Below are positions 1-11,440 of a stretch of DNA of 64,000 bases, in pieces (position 1 is the stretch's first letter; the number at the start of each line of letters is the position of its first letter). This DNA comes from Istiophorus platypterus. Taxonomy: Eukaryota > Chordata > Actinopteri > Istiophoriformes > Istiophoridae. The stretch lies in contig CM029114.1 in NCBI GenBank assembly GCA_016859345.1, forward strand, positions 11,678,501-11,742,500, given 5' to 3'. The position numbers and the translations under genes are program-made. Below the pieces are notes generated by a model, which made no database searches, had not been told where the DNA came from, and saw nothing but the letters and a program-made list of their open reading frames with translations.

Positions 1-2999
1 AGATCCTTAACATTTGTGTAATACCACCATCTTGTGGATAAATGCTGTTGGTTGAAATTATCTGTTATATGATGTCCAACTGAGGAACATTAAAATTTCC
101 CTTATGGCTACACTTTTGACAATAAGGAGATGTATCAAGCTCATCGAACATAAGGCAGAAGTGGATACGTTACAATATACTATAAGTGTATTTTTTCTTC
201 AACAGCAACGGATCGCTGTATTGGCAAATTAATCATTGGGGATCTTAAATTTTTTGTTGGGACTCGTGTTGTATGATCCTGTGAGGCAGTGATGGCAGTA
301 TAATGCTATAAAACACTGCTATAAGACTGCAAGTGTTAAAAAAAGGTTATAATGAGACGCTGCTGAAGCAGAAAAATCACCTTTTTTGTTTTTAGCTCCT
401 GTTTTTCATCACTGGAAAAATCTGCCACCTACAATAACTACAATGCAACTCGATGGCAGACATCTTTGTTTTTAATTCAGAAATACACCAAACAGGTTAA
501 AATCTTTTCATATCATCAGGCGAACAAAATATTTTTTCATCCAGATGGTAAGAAGAGTCTTTTGGGATTAAAAGGTATTAATATTTGTTCAATCCCCTCC
601 TGCTAAATGTAATGTAAGTCCTCAAACTACAACATGTCACTAAAGTAAAGGGGGGGGATTGTTTTTTTTTTTGTCTTTTTGTGGAGTTTGGTAGTTACAA
701 TACTAGGGGAGCTTATTAGCTCATAATTTGAATAGATAATTTTTCATTGGTTAATTATCAATATTTTATGCAGCACATCCTGGTCCAAATTTTTGTTCAT
801 TTAATTATTTTATCATTATTAGGAATTGTTTCAATACACTGCTGAGTGGTACTGAAAATGTAATATAATAAGTATGTCATTCATTCATAATTTCAATCAT
901 ACATTCATAGTTTTGTCTGATATGGTTGTGAAATGGGTATTAAATTGCAGTCTCTGATATTAAAAACGTCTTCAAAAGACTTAATTTTGATTTAGTGAAG
1001 CCTGCAGAAACCCTGGTTAAGATCAGTTATTTGCAACATAACATCCCCATATTCTGTTAATTTCTAAACTTGAAGACTTCTGCTCTAACCAAAGCTTTGA
1101 TCTGATATTGTGCAATTGCCTTCTGGTTCCATCAAGGGCCTTATACAACCTTTTCATATCTGTAGAATTCCTCTTCAAGATAAAACCTTTTCAATTTTTC
1201 TTTTTGGCTGTTCACTCAATGTCAAACAGGGATTACTGACACAGTATGACATACTGTACCTTTGTAGGTGGTTTCACACCCATTCACACCTGAATTCCTG
1301 TGACTGGCAAGTCTCACGTCACTGCCATGTGACATCAGTGACCCTTGGCGTGAGAAGACTTCCAGTTGCAAACATTTAAACCCAGCAGCATGTCTGTTTT
1401 AGATCATGTAGTCTATTCTTACACGTATTTTTGTTTTGCACTTTGTCTGTGTTGTATTTACGTGCCTCGTGTTCTTACTCTGCATCTTTGGTTCACCTCT
1501 GTAAAACAAGTTTAAATGACTGTGTGTTAGTGAATGCAGCCAGCTCCTCTGAGGGGTTACTTGCCAGTCACTTTGGCTATTAGTTTTTTCCAGAGGGTTC
1601 AGGGAATATTTTCAGGGTCAAAGCTTATGTACATTAATTAATAGGAACTACATGTGAACCTGCTCAGCCATATTTTTAATTACAAGAAACAGTGAAGCAT
1701 CTACTTAATATGTTCTAAAAAATTCAGCACAATTATTACAACCTCGACCACCAGTTAAAATCAGTAGGAAATTCCACCCACCATTGAAATGACATCAATG
1801 TGTGACTGACCCAAAGCACATTTATACACACCACAAAATGGCAACTTCACCTAAAATGATAAGGTTCTTTAAAGAAGGCCTTGCACTGTAAGCTAGTCTT
1901 GTGGCCCTGTCTACGTCACACCATCGAGTGATATGTGTTACCACAGTACGTAATTCTAATTATGTGTGATTACCAGAAACTAAGTGACACAGCACATCAG
2001 ACCAAAAAGGATTTCAGCACAAGAATTGTGATGGGTTCCCGAAACTCTAGTCAGAATATAACTGAGCTAAAACTAACGATTTTTTTTTTTTTACAAATTT
2101 TATTCTTGATCATTACACACTTCTCCCATTGGTGATTGGCGTAGACAAGGTTCATCCCTTTTGTGTTCGTGTTTGAGGAAAGAGCCATTTGGAAGAAATT
2201 CACGACTGACTGATGTTTTCATTTTACATTTCTGAAAGCAAGAAGGAGTTTTGTAGCATGACAAAATCTTTTTTTTTTTTTTTTCCGTGACTGAAGAAAA
2301 ATGAAAAGTGATGGTCTTAAGCCATTGTTTTAATGGGAGTGAGGTCACTTTGGCAAATAGTCTCAGTCATAACAAGTTATTTTGTATGTATGATGACACA
2401 CCCAGGATACATGTAAGGTAATTAATCAGAACCCTTTCCCACTGCCTGATTGAAGAAAAAAAAAAGAAAAGAAAAAGCAGACATTAGAAGGAAACAAATT
2501 GTGGAAAATGTCATTCTGTAATTACTTAGCAAGGATGAAACTGTGAGCATACAAATGATAACATGTTTCCAGTCAAGTAAAACAACAGTATATATAAGAT
2601 AAGGACTTGGTAGTTAGGATGTGCCTTATATTACATATCCAAATGTTTGTTTCAAGAGTCATTATCATTTTATTCATCTGCTGTAAAATATCAAACTGTG
2701 ACCACAATATCTTTAAATGATCATGACTTACTTTTAACTACCTCGGCCTTCAACTCAGTGTAGACAGATAAGTTACTTCACATTAATTATAGTACACTTT
2801 CAATGGTATTTCAAGAAAACTGTTCTATTTCACAGGAAACCGTTCAAACGTTAACCAGTCCAAACACTGTAAACCCTGGTACAAGTTTAGCCTGGTTAAA
2901 GTATGTAGGTGGCAGGAGCCTTGAAAAACAGTCATTAATTAATAATTCATCAATAACTTTAGAGGCAGTGACAATAAAAAAAAAGAAGCAACACTAATG
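1..2999. other. Spacer, no gene recognised
   Basis: AT-rich sequence with homopolymer runs. Short open frames exist on both strands (for example near 1110-1379 plus and 2100-2348 minus), but none has a recognisable domain or convincing splice signals. It may hold the 3' untranslated region of a gene lying off the left edge; nothing seen decides this. Confidence 0.5.
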
Positions 3000-3126
3000 T
3001 TTTTGTTTTGTTTTGTTTTGTTTGTTCCACCAAACTTTTATTCGAACATTTTAATACTTTGTATCATCTAGGTTTTTGGGTTTGTTTGTTTGTTTGTTGG
3101 TTTGTTTGTTTGTTTGTTTGTTTTTT
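3000..3126. repeat. (GTTTT)n and (TTTG)n simple repeats
   Basis: A run of GTTTT units is followed after about 60 bases by a run of TTTG units. They lie just beyond the presumed polyadenylation site (TTTATT at 3037-3042, AATAAA on the minus strand) of the minus-strand gene to the right. Confidence 0.9.
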
Positions 3127-3255
3127 AAACCTATCAACATGAGTGCTTCATAATATTATAATTAGATTGTACATTCAAACATAAATTATACACTACGGGA
3201 GTAAAAAAAAAAAAAAGAAAAGAAAGAAAGAAAAGGTAAAGACATCACAACCAAA

Positions 3256-3982
3256 TCACACCGCGATGAAGAACTTGACGAGAGCAACACCGAGCTGGAA
3301 GAAAACCAGAGCGCCCGTGTCCGTGAAGCCAGCGCGTCCGGCGGCAGCGGCAGCGTTGGCGGTGGCGCCGGTAGCGTCCGTCGGCCGAGTCGTTACCGCT
3401 GCCGCGGTCGACGCTGCCGCGGTCGTTATCGCAGCGCTGGCCGCGTCGGTGGCGGCGGCCGGCGCCGTGGTCGCGGCGGCGGTCGTCGCGGCGGCCGTCG
3501 CCGTGGTCCGGGCCGTGGTCCGGGCTGTGGTCCGGGCCGTGGTCGCGGCGGCGGTCGCCGTGGTCCGGGCCGTGGTCCGGGCTGTGGTCCGGGCTGTGGT
3601 CGCGGCGGCCGTCGCCGTGGTCCGGGCCGTGGTCCGGGCCGTGGTCGCAGCGGCGGTCGCCGTGGTCCGGACCGTCGCCGTGGTCCGGGCCGTGGTCGCG
3701 GCGGCGGTCGCCGTGGTCCGGGCCGTGGTCCGGGCCGTGGTCGCGGCGGCGGTCGCCGTGGTCCGGAACGTCGCCGTGGTCCGGGCCGCGGTCGTCGTGG
3801 CCGGAGCGGCGGTCGTGGCTGCCGCGGTTGTTGTTAAGACACTTTCTAATGCAATCAAACGAACCATCAGTATCGGAGAGGACTGTGTCCCTTTCTGGAA
3901 AAATCAAAATCTATCCGTAGCAGGAAAAAAAAATGTTTTACTCACCGATGAGCAGGAGTTGTAGCAGAATTATCTGAAGCAT
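3256..3982 (-). CDS. Thr/Ala/Arg-rich mucin-like protein, probable GPI anchor
   Basis: I do not recognise this gene. Coding exons on the minus strand are 3946-3982 and about 3256-3890 (223 residues). The first exon starts ATG at 3982 and encodes a short hydrophobic leader (MLQIILLQLLLI), followed by a GTGAGT donor. The second exon encodes a long tract of Thr-Thr-Ala-Arg and Thr-Ala-Thr-Ala-Ala-Ala type repeats. It ends with a C-terminus like a GPI signal: small residues (AAAAGRAG), a polar spacer, then a hydrophobic end (VFFQLGVALVKFFIAV) just before TGA. An untranslated exon lies upstream at 4202 to about 4255 behind a TATA box, and AATAAA lies downstream. The predicted product is a heavily O-glycosylated cell-surface protein. 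The tract is a GC-rich minisatellite, so all three minus frames are open for long distances; I chose this frame because only it gives the hydrophobic C-terminus. It is reached by the second of two nearby acceptors. The intron would be only 51-55 bases, which lowers confidence in the join. Confidence 0.55.
3455..3835. repeat. GC-rich coding minisatellite
   Basis: Tandem copies of a 12-base unit of the form CCGTGGTCCGGG are interspersed with CGCGGCGGCGGT-type spacers, making higher-order blocks. The tract is strongly GC-rich between AT-rich flanks. Codon-periodic variation (mostly C/T and G/A) is limited, and frames on both strands stay open, as expected for repeat expansion inside an exon. Confidence 0.85.
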
Positions 3983-4201
3983 TTTTAATCTCTATCACAT
4001 CTATAAGAGAAATGAAAACATTTTCTTACTTGACTTTGAAAACAGTTTCTTCTCATTCTAGCAGAGATTTCTAGTAAAGATTTTCTTAAAAAGAAAATTA
4101 TGAAAATACTAAAGAAACAAATTTGAATAGTGCGATGAAATCATATATGACATTTGCTGCACAGTAGTCAACACACTAAGAAAGAAAAAGGTCGTACTCA
4201 C

Positions 4202-4289
4202 AAAACTCTGGATTTATTCTGTAGCTGATTGCGCTGCGATGTTGCTCAGATTTTATTCAACCTTAATGCTTGTCACAGCCTTTATATGG
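4202..4289 (-). promoter_or_regulatory. TATA box and untranslated first exon of the mucin-like gene
   Basis: On the minus strand, CATATAAAG (4281-4289) lies about 80 bases before a consensus donor GTGAGT (4196-4201). The matching acceptor is TTTCTCTTATAG, ending at 4001, 18 bases before the start codon. This gives a TATA-driven short non-coding first exon from about 4255 to 4202. Confidence 0.55.
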
Positions 4290-5200
4290 TGAATGACAGA
4301 CAGGAAAAATGAAGTGAAATCGACCCACCTGCATCGGTTCCCTCATAGTAACAAATTGCTTTGTTTATCCATGCATTTTAAAGCATGTCAGGTTATTCTG
4401 CTGCAACAGAAGGGATTTACAGAGCAAACAGGTCTGAGATTAACTGAAGGAGTTGTCCTGCTGCAAGACACAAAGACTGCAGTGTGTGTGTGACAATTTT
4501 GAATTATTTGTGCAAAGGCTGCTTGGTCAGTACTAGAACAATGCAGGTGCCCTGTAAAGTCCATGGAATGATAATAAATTTGAGTAAAAAGCAGGACGCC
4601 TTTGTAAGCAACCTGCTCACTAGATTTACTCTGCTTTTTGGGTGAACATACGTATGACTGAAACTGTATCTCATGGTGCATTCATTTATGTAGATGTTGC
4701 ATAGTAAACTTATGTGTCATGACCTATGCCAGTATGTTGTTGGTCAGAATAAAACTCCCACAGACAGTACCATCGCTGAACATTAACCATATATTATTCT
4801 GTTTGATCCGTACGCTCGTGTGATAATCTAAGTAAATTAACTTGGCAAATAACTGTCCTCTGATGTGATGGTTCGGTCGGAGTCAAACTGCTTCATTTTG
4901 TTTGCTAAATAACTGACCAACCTTTCACACGGCGCATAAATATCAGAAAGGGCCACATTTTCTGCATGGTTCATTTAATGTTGATGAACACCCTCAAATT
5001 GTGTTTACTTGTTCTTTTATTTATTTGTTTATTTATACATTTGTGGGTTGTTTTTTTTTTAAATGAGAGTTAGAAAGTCAGTAGCCAATAAACAACAATA
5101 TGTCTGAAACTGGACACAGTGTCCCACCCAAAACTCCCACACACTGTAGATCTCAGATGAAATCATAATAATGAGACTAAAATTTAGATCTTAAAACTTA
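4290..5200. other. Spacer, no gene recognised
   Basis: AT-rich sequence without a supported exon. A minus-strand open frame at 4388-4681 has no recognisable similarity or splice context. Confidence 0.5.
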
Positions 5201-5204
5201 TTAT

Positions 5205-5445
5205 TCTCACTATTGATTAATATGCAGATTATTTTCTTGATTAATTGTTTTGTCTGTAAAATATTAGAAAACAGTGGCAAATGCCGATCATAGTTTCCTG
5301 AAACCCGCATTGAAAAAAAGTATAAAATCCTGCCAAATGAGTGGCTGGTGCCAGTAAATGTTTGTGATATTTGAATTTTTATAAAATGACCGAAATTATT
5401 AATATAAAAATAGTTGCTGATTCATTGTCTTAAGATTGACTCATT
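5205..5445. repeat. Teleost short interspersed repeat, copy 1
   Basis: A degenerate copy of a family common in fish genomes, marked by ATTGATTAATATGCAGATTA, a run like TTTTGTCTGTAAAATATTAGAAAACAG, and later CAAATGCCGATCATAG. It matches in order the copies near 49.3, 52.5 and 59.9 kb. No coding capacity; probably a non-autonomous element. Confidence 0.6.
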
Positions 5446-5544
5446 TTTTTTACACCAAAATATCGTCAATCGTAGGCATTTCTATTCACCTTATATATGC
5501 TTCCCTTAGGCAATATTATTAAGAAGTGATCCGTAAACTTCCAG

Positions 5545-7068
5545 TGTTATGTGGATGATACCAAATTGTACTTGACCTCCAATGAAACCAATCAGTTAGC
5601 TAAACTTCAAGCATGTCTTAAGGGCAAAAAGATCTGGATGACCAGCAACCTACTACTGTTAGGCTCAGACAAAACTGAAGTTATTGTGCTTGGCTCACAA
5701 CACCAAGGAAACACATTATCTTATGATATAATTACTCTAGGTGGCATTGCCCTGTCCTTAAGTACCACTGTTAGGAATCTTGGAGATGTCTTCGATCAGG
5801 ACATGTCCTTTAACTCCAACATAAAACAAACTTCAAGGACTGGCTTTTTTCACCTATGTAACATTGCAAAAATCAGGCACATTCTGTCTCAAAATGATGC
5901 AGAAAGCTAGTACATGCTTTTTTTACTTCCAGGCTTGATTATTGCAACTCCTCATTATCAGGCTGTCCCGACAAAACTTTAAAACTTTAAATACTCTCCA
6001 GATGATTCAGAATGCTACAGTTTAAGTACTGACAGGTACTAGGAAAAGAGATCATATCTCTCCTGTCTTAGCTTCTCTGCATTGTCTCCCTGTGAAATCC
6101 AGAATACATTTTTAAACCCTCCCCCTCACCTACAAAACTCTTAATGGTCCAGCACATCTTACCTTAAAGAGCTTATCATACCTCAGTACCCCGGTAGAAC
6201 ACTACGCTCCTAGAATGCAGGCCTAGTAGAGTCTCCACCAGTAGAATGGGAGGCAGAGCCTTAAGTTATCAGTCTCCTCTACTGTGGAATCATCTTCCGG
6301 TTTGGGCCCAGGAGGCAGACACCCTCTCCACATGTAAGAATAGGCTTGAAACCTTCTTTTTTGATCAAATTTATGGTTAGGGCTGACTCAGGCTCGGCTT
6401 GAACCATCTCCTAGTTATGCTGCTATAGGCCTAGACTGCCAGGGGACTTCCCATGATGCACTGGGCCCCTCTCTCCTCCTCTTCCTCTTTACCTGTGTGC
6501 AATTTTACTTCTCTCTCTCATAGTTTTGTGCTTTCTCGTCTCTCTCATCTCCTCTCGTCACTTTCTGTGGGTTTTTTTGTCTCTGATGCTCCTGAGTCTG
6601 GATCCATGGCTGCAGACCATCTACTGCTCCATGATCCTGATCAACACCCACTGCTTTAATTATTATGATTATTACTATTGCTATTTTATTTAGTCTTATT
6701 AGTATTATTATTATTAGGTCTATTATTATAACTATTACTTTTGTTATTAGTCTTATTATTATCATACATCTTCACATGGTACCTGTATCGTGCTATGCCC
6801 CCCCCATCTCTTGTTCTCCCTCTCTCTTTCTCTCTCATCCCAGCCGGTCGAGGCAGACGGCCGCCCACCATGAGCCGGAATCTGTTCGTTTCTACCTGTT
6901 AAAAGGTAGGTTTTCATTGCCACTGTCGCCAAGTGCTTGTTCGTGGGGGAAATTTTGGGTCTCAGTAAATAATAACTATAGTCTGGTCTAGACCTGCTCT
7001 ATATGAAAAGTGCCTCGAGATAACCTCTGTTATATGGAGCTATGTAAATAAAGTTGAATTGAATTGAA
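5545..7068 (+). mobile_element. L2-like LINE, 3' part of reverse transcriptase ORF plus tail
   Basis: The sequence opens in the reverse transcriptase around the YVDDTKLYL catalytic motif (read from 5541). It continues with the usual downstream region (LLGSDKTEVIVLGSQ, then STTVRNLGDVFDQDMSFNS). Past 5910 the frame is broken by stops and frameshifts, though thumb-region similarity continues to about 6340. A non-coding tail follows, including a pyrimidine-rich and ATT-rich stretch (6470-6840) and a terminal TGTAAATAAAGTTGAATTGAATTGAA, the typical 3' end of fish L2 elements. The 5' half is missing, so this is a dead 5'-truncated copy. Confidence 0.85.
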
Positions 7069-7290
7069 TACCATGGCACTGAAACTGCTCTCACTAAGAT
7101 AATCAGCAACCTAAGACTGACCAATGATGAGAATAAGGTCTAAAATTCTTATCCTTTTAGACTTAAGTGCAGAGTTTAATACAACAGACCATGACATCCC
7201 AGTCAATTGCCTGGAAAAGGGGGTTGGTCTTTTGGAATGTGTGTGAAACTGGTTTAAAACATACATCAAAGGGGAAGGTTTTATGTCAGT
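7069..7290 (+). mobile_element. L2-like LINE fragment, N-terminal reverse transcriptase region
   Basis: Directly after the tail of the previous copy, translated pieces resemble the earlier part of the same reverse transcriptase: a T-A-L-T-K-I start, a degenerate LLDLSA-F-T-DH motif near 7140-7190, and W-F-K-T-Y-I-K-G near 7242-7270. In an intact element this region lies upstream of the part seen at 5545, so it belongs to another copy or a rearranged one. Frameshifts and stops are present. Confidence 0.6.
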
Positions 7291-7299
7291 CTGGGAGAT

Positions 7300-8270
7300 C
7301 ATGTGTCTTAAGAACATGACAGCAGCTATGTGGTCCCACATGCTACTGCTTGGTCATGTCATCAGAGAGCTGGTGTATGTTTCCATAGTTACAGGGATGG
7401 CACAGAAAGGTACCTATCTGCAGAACCAAATGATTCCGCAGCTATTAACCACTATAAAGAGAATAATTAATAATAATTAATAATCTTAATAAACTTGTTT
7501 AGATTATATAAATAAACTTTGAAATATATTTTCGTACAGAACAAGGATTTGATTTTTTTCTTAATCATTAAAGGAATATTTTATTGTCCACTATGAATGT
7601 GGCTTGTTTACCAAAAAAACCTGTTCCAGTAGTCATGTGGGACCTAATATTTTAAGACAGACTTGTGAATGTGAACCTGTTCTATATAGCGAAGAGACGT
7701 TACACCAATTTTATTCCATAGCTATTCTCGCCTCGTGTGACTCCTGAAACAAACAACCTCATACATTGAAGTTTATATATATTAATATCCCCTATACCCT
7801 TCACAAATGACTTTAGCAATTAACCAGCAACTGTAGCTTGTGGGATTTTTTGCTGACCCCAGCTGAGAGTCACTTAAAATGACCAACAATGAACTTTTAG
7901 TCAGTCCATAAGGGGCCTTTAAGTCAGACACTGATTTAGATCTGAGACCTGGAAAATTCAAATTTTTATTTAATATAAAATCCTACAAGTGATACAAAGC
8001 TGCTCATATGTGATGCTTTACATAGGCTCTTTATGGATAACAGGGCAAAAAAAACCACAAACAAACCGACCTGACCAACAGCAATCACACCTATTATGCT
8101 GCATCTCACATTTAATTACTTATTCATTTTTAACATTTTTAATTTAAAACTTCTTTATTTAGAAAACCTTTCTTTGGGTTAGTGTGTGAATAACACCTCA
8201 CAGAGAAACATGTCTGGTCATGTTTGTTGTAATTCCGAAATCCAAATATAAGACATTTAGGACAAAGCTC
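7300..8270. other. Spacer, no gene recognised
   Basis: AT-rich sequence between the LINE debris and the 3' end of ccdc86. I see no supported exon or structured repeat. Confidence 0.5.
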
Positions 8271-8300
8271 TTAGTAGAAGCATTTTTATTATCTCTGTCT

Positions 8301-10227
8301 TTAGGTTAAATCTTTGTCAGCCGTGTTGTTTTTCTGCCCTTTGGCTTTATTGTTCTGCTTCTGTGACTTCTGCAACATAGCCAGCGTGTCTCTCTTCTCT
8401 ATTTTTCTGAGTTGTTTCTTCTTCAACCTCTTGATCTTCGCTGTGTTCCGGATCTGCGATACAAAAGACACCAGAGAAAATCAACGGGAGGTCAAATTAC
8501 TGACAGAAAAATTTTTGTGTGCGCCTGTCATGCGTCAAAACACCCCTATGAATCTTTATACTTTCATGCTCAAATTGTGCAGTGAAGTCATTATTAATGA
8601 GTGGATTCCATTCAATCTGTGTTACCAGAGCCTGCTACTGTATTGCAAATATGGTACAATATGAACCCTGTACAATAACTTCTGTCTTTATATTCTGTAG
8701 AAATTGAGAAATGTGTATCTGTTACGCATTGATGAGTGAAGGCCTCCTATAATGTTTTGCCATTTGACGGAGCAGCACTTGCATCTGAATAATAACAACA
8801 GTTGACTTACCACTTGCACAATCTCTGCTCTGCGTTCATTCTCCGCACGCCGTTTCAAGTTATCTTCTCTCCTCTTCCTCTTTTCCTATTAAGGAGGAAA
8901 AAATAGAATAAATCAACGGGTGCAAGAGCATCCATATTACAGTGGTCAAACAGACCTGCATCACACAGCTTCAGTTTACCTCTTTCTGTCTGGCTTTCTC
9001 CTCTTTAAGCTGCAAAGAGTATTGTTTCACCAGGTCCTTTTCTCGCTTGGCCTCCATTTTTTTCGCCCAAGAGGAGCACAATGGCTTATCTCTTACCAAG
9101 GCGGAGAACCTGGAGACAAGGGAAAAAAAACCAACACATTTACCAGGTGAATTGATAACACAAAAGTTTTTCTATCTGTTCCACATTCCCATGTATCCAC
9201 ACATCCTATAGAGGCACGGATTTCACTGGATATGCTCAGTGCAGCTACCACTACAACACTTGAATTTTTGTACCAACACCAAAACAATGTATGATTCAAC
9301 CTCAGGTGACATCTACTGATCACTTGAGAGATTTTGACAGCAGCTAACTTTGAATACATGGAGTTTATGGTCCTTGCTGCTAATGACGTAATGCTGTCAG
9401 TACTCAACATTAATCTATATTTCAGCAGCAATTTTACACGCTAAATGACTTGAGAGGGGTAGTCCAATCCTGTCTTTTGGCAATGAAGCTGCCTTCCGAG
9501 TTGTTTACCAGGTGTGCCCATGAACACACTCAAAAACGTTTAACACAACATGGTATAGGGTGTAAAATGGCCCAATAACCAGGCATCTAAGGCAGAATAG
9601 TTAATTCACGATCATTCAACCCGATGAGGGAAAAGACATGTCCAAAATCTGACAGCACCGGGGCCTGTGGACTGAAACGGATCCGGGCTCCATGTCTTTA
9701 CTTCACCTCTGCTTGTTACGGTCCTTCCACACTCTCCCAGATTTGGGTTTTCCCAGCGGAACGGCCGAGTTTTGTTTCCCACCCGGCGCCAGACGGGGCC
9801 TCTTCTGTGGGACGGTCTCCGAGCTCGTCGGGGCCGTCTCTGCCGGCTCCGGCCTGGACAGGTGACCGTCCCCGCCGAGGGCAACGTCGGCTGTGCGCGC
9901 CGGTTCCGGCACGGCGCACGGCTCCGGTTCGGCGGCGGCGGACACGCTCGACTTCTCCTCGGCCGGACTCTCGGGAATCCGTCCCGGCTCCGCCGTGTTT
10001 TTCTCCTCCACCGCCGGCAGCTCCTGGAGCACAGACCTCCTAGTCCTCCGGTTGGGAGTCCTCACCGATGCCTCGGAGTCCAGCAGTGCGGCAGGAGGGC
10101 GCACTCTGCGCCCGCTGCGGGTGCGCCTGGTCTCCGGCGGCGGATCCCGGGCGCCCTCCTCCTCCTCTTCCACGTGTCCCACTTCGGAAGTCTTTTCTTC
10201 TGGCATAGCTCTCTGCCTCCTCGACAT
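8301..10227 (-). CDS. ccdc86: Coiled-coil domain-containing protein 86 (nucleolar)
   Basis: Four coding exons on the minus strand: 9707-10227, 8980-9109, 8811-8885 and 8301-8453, joining in frame to 292 residues. The first exon encodes a long acidic and Arg/Pro-rich disordered region and ends in the family hallmark VPLGKPKSGRVWKDRNKQR. Exons 2-4 encode the conserved basic coiled coil (RDKPL-SSWAKKMEAKREK, EKRKRREDNLKRRAENERR, then IRNTAKIKRLKKKQLR and EKRDTLAMLQ). Family knowledge: CCDC86 (Cyclon) is a nucleolar and perichromosomal protein. All four exons have clean GT-AG borders. The third exon is exactly 25 codons. The stop TAA is followed about 10 bases later by AATAAA, so the 3' untranslated region is very short. 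The exon 1 region is GC-rich and keeps shadow frames open on the other strand. Identification is secure from the C-terminal half. Confidence 0.93.
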
Positions 10228-10264
10228 GTTTCCTAGTTATGTTGACTACACGACATTACTCTGA

Positions 10265-11440
10265 TGAAGTACCCACGTGTGACCACGGAGGACGGTGCGG
10301 TCCTTTGCCTCGTTTCCGATTTACCCATGGACTGCAAACAAGGCGCGGGGAGGGGCGCATTACCGCCCCCAGCAGGTCTGGAGGAGGAACAGCAATTCTG
10401 AACTGACGGCTGAGAGCTCTCCTCCCTCCAGCCCAGTTTACTCCTGCACCTTTCAGCTCCAGTCTTACTAAATCCTCTCTCTCTGGCATATATGATGTGA
10501 AGTGTTAAGTTCATATTTCATACTAGTCCTATTCCAGTCAATATAACTCCTCTTGTCTATTTCCTATGTATGTATTTCTCGCATCACTCACTTTATTTTG
10601 AATTGAATGTAAGTGTAGACTTCTCTCACTGCTGCTGACACTTTTTATTGATTTTGTTCCATGCAATGCCTTTTCCCTCTGGTTTTGAAGGCTAGAATAC
10701 TATAGCTATTATAAATATAGTTACCATAGTTATAGTTAGTACTATAGTTAGAATGTTTTGGCTTTTTTTTCTTTACAAAAAACACATGATTTAACGTCCA
10801 AAATTTAAAAGCGTAATCAGAATTTTTTTGCAAGCATATATCTTATTCAGAATCCTAAAACACCCACACAGTTATAATTACCTAGTCCTGCTGTTCTCAA
10901 GAAATTGAAATCTGTGTTCATTTTCTCATGTTATCTAGACAGATAGGTAGATAAATAGACAGACTGATAGGCAGTACTTTACTGAGCCCCGTGGGAAATT
11001 ACAGCATTGCACTTCCCATCAATCACAAAAAAAAGAACACTCAAAGAGCTAAATAAAATAACACAAACATACTAAATGGGTGTGCCATACTGTAAACATG
11101 TACATTATATTGAAATTATTTGGCGATATTTTGAACATTGTCCATTAGATACTATATACTGATCTTTTACACTGGTATGGCAAAGTGCTTCACTGGAATT
11201 GCATTGATAGAGTAAATCTAGGTATATATACACACAGGTGTGTAGAGTTATGTAATACACAGGTATGCATGTACAAATTCTGTATATTCCTCCAGTCCTT
11301 CTTTACAATTTTTGCAGTCAGTCTCTTGTCCCAAACTTATATGACCAGGGGTTTAGGCTCTACATTCAAAATAGGTATGTTTCCCATTACAAACAGATGT
11401 TATTAAGATCATGAAGCACATGAAAACGATTCCTCTTCCT
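10265..11440. other. Spacer between ccdc86 and glb1
   Basis: Divergent intergenic region. The part next to ccdc86 (to about 10480) is GC-rich and probably its promoter. The rest is AT-rich. Near 10935-11020, GATAGGTAGATAAATAGACAG is followed by ACTTTACTGAGCCCCGTGGGAAATT, a short interspersed motif common in fish. A related piece in the opposite orientation lies near 37965-38025. Confidence 0.5.

Noticed and set aside
2100..2348. 82-codon minus-strand frame with several Cys
   Set aside because: Contains a poly-Lys stretch from a poly-T run, no recognised family and no flanking splice signals.
3245..3907. Minus-strand Asp/His/Gly/Pro repeat frame as the main product
   Set aside because: It is joined by the first acceptor and cannot be excluded, but it ends in an arbitrary sequence, whereas the neighbouring frame ends in a convincing GPI-type tail. 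Kept as an alternative in the findings.
3266..3964. Plus-strand Ala/Val-rich ORF over the minisatellite
   Set aside because: It is the complement of the minus-strand exon. It has no leader, no splice or promoter signals on the plus strand, and its composition follows from the repeat.
9624..10264. Plus-strand ORFs of 120-150 codons opposite ccdc86 exon 1
   Set aside because: Shadows of the GC-rich ccdc86 coding exon, without domains or splice context.
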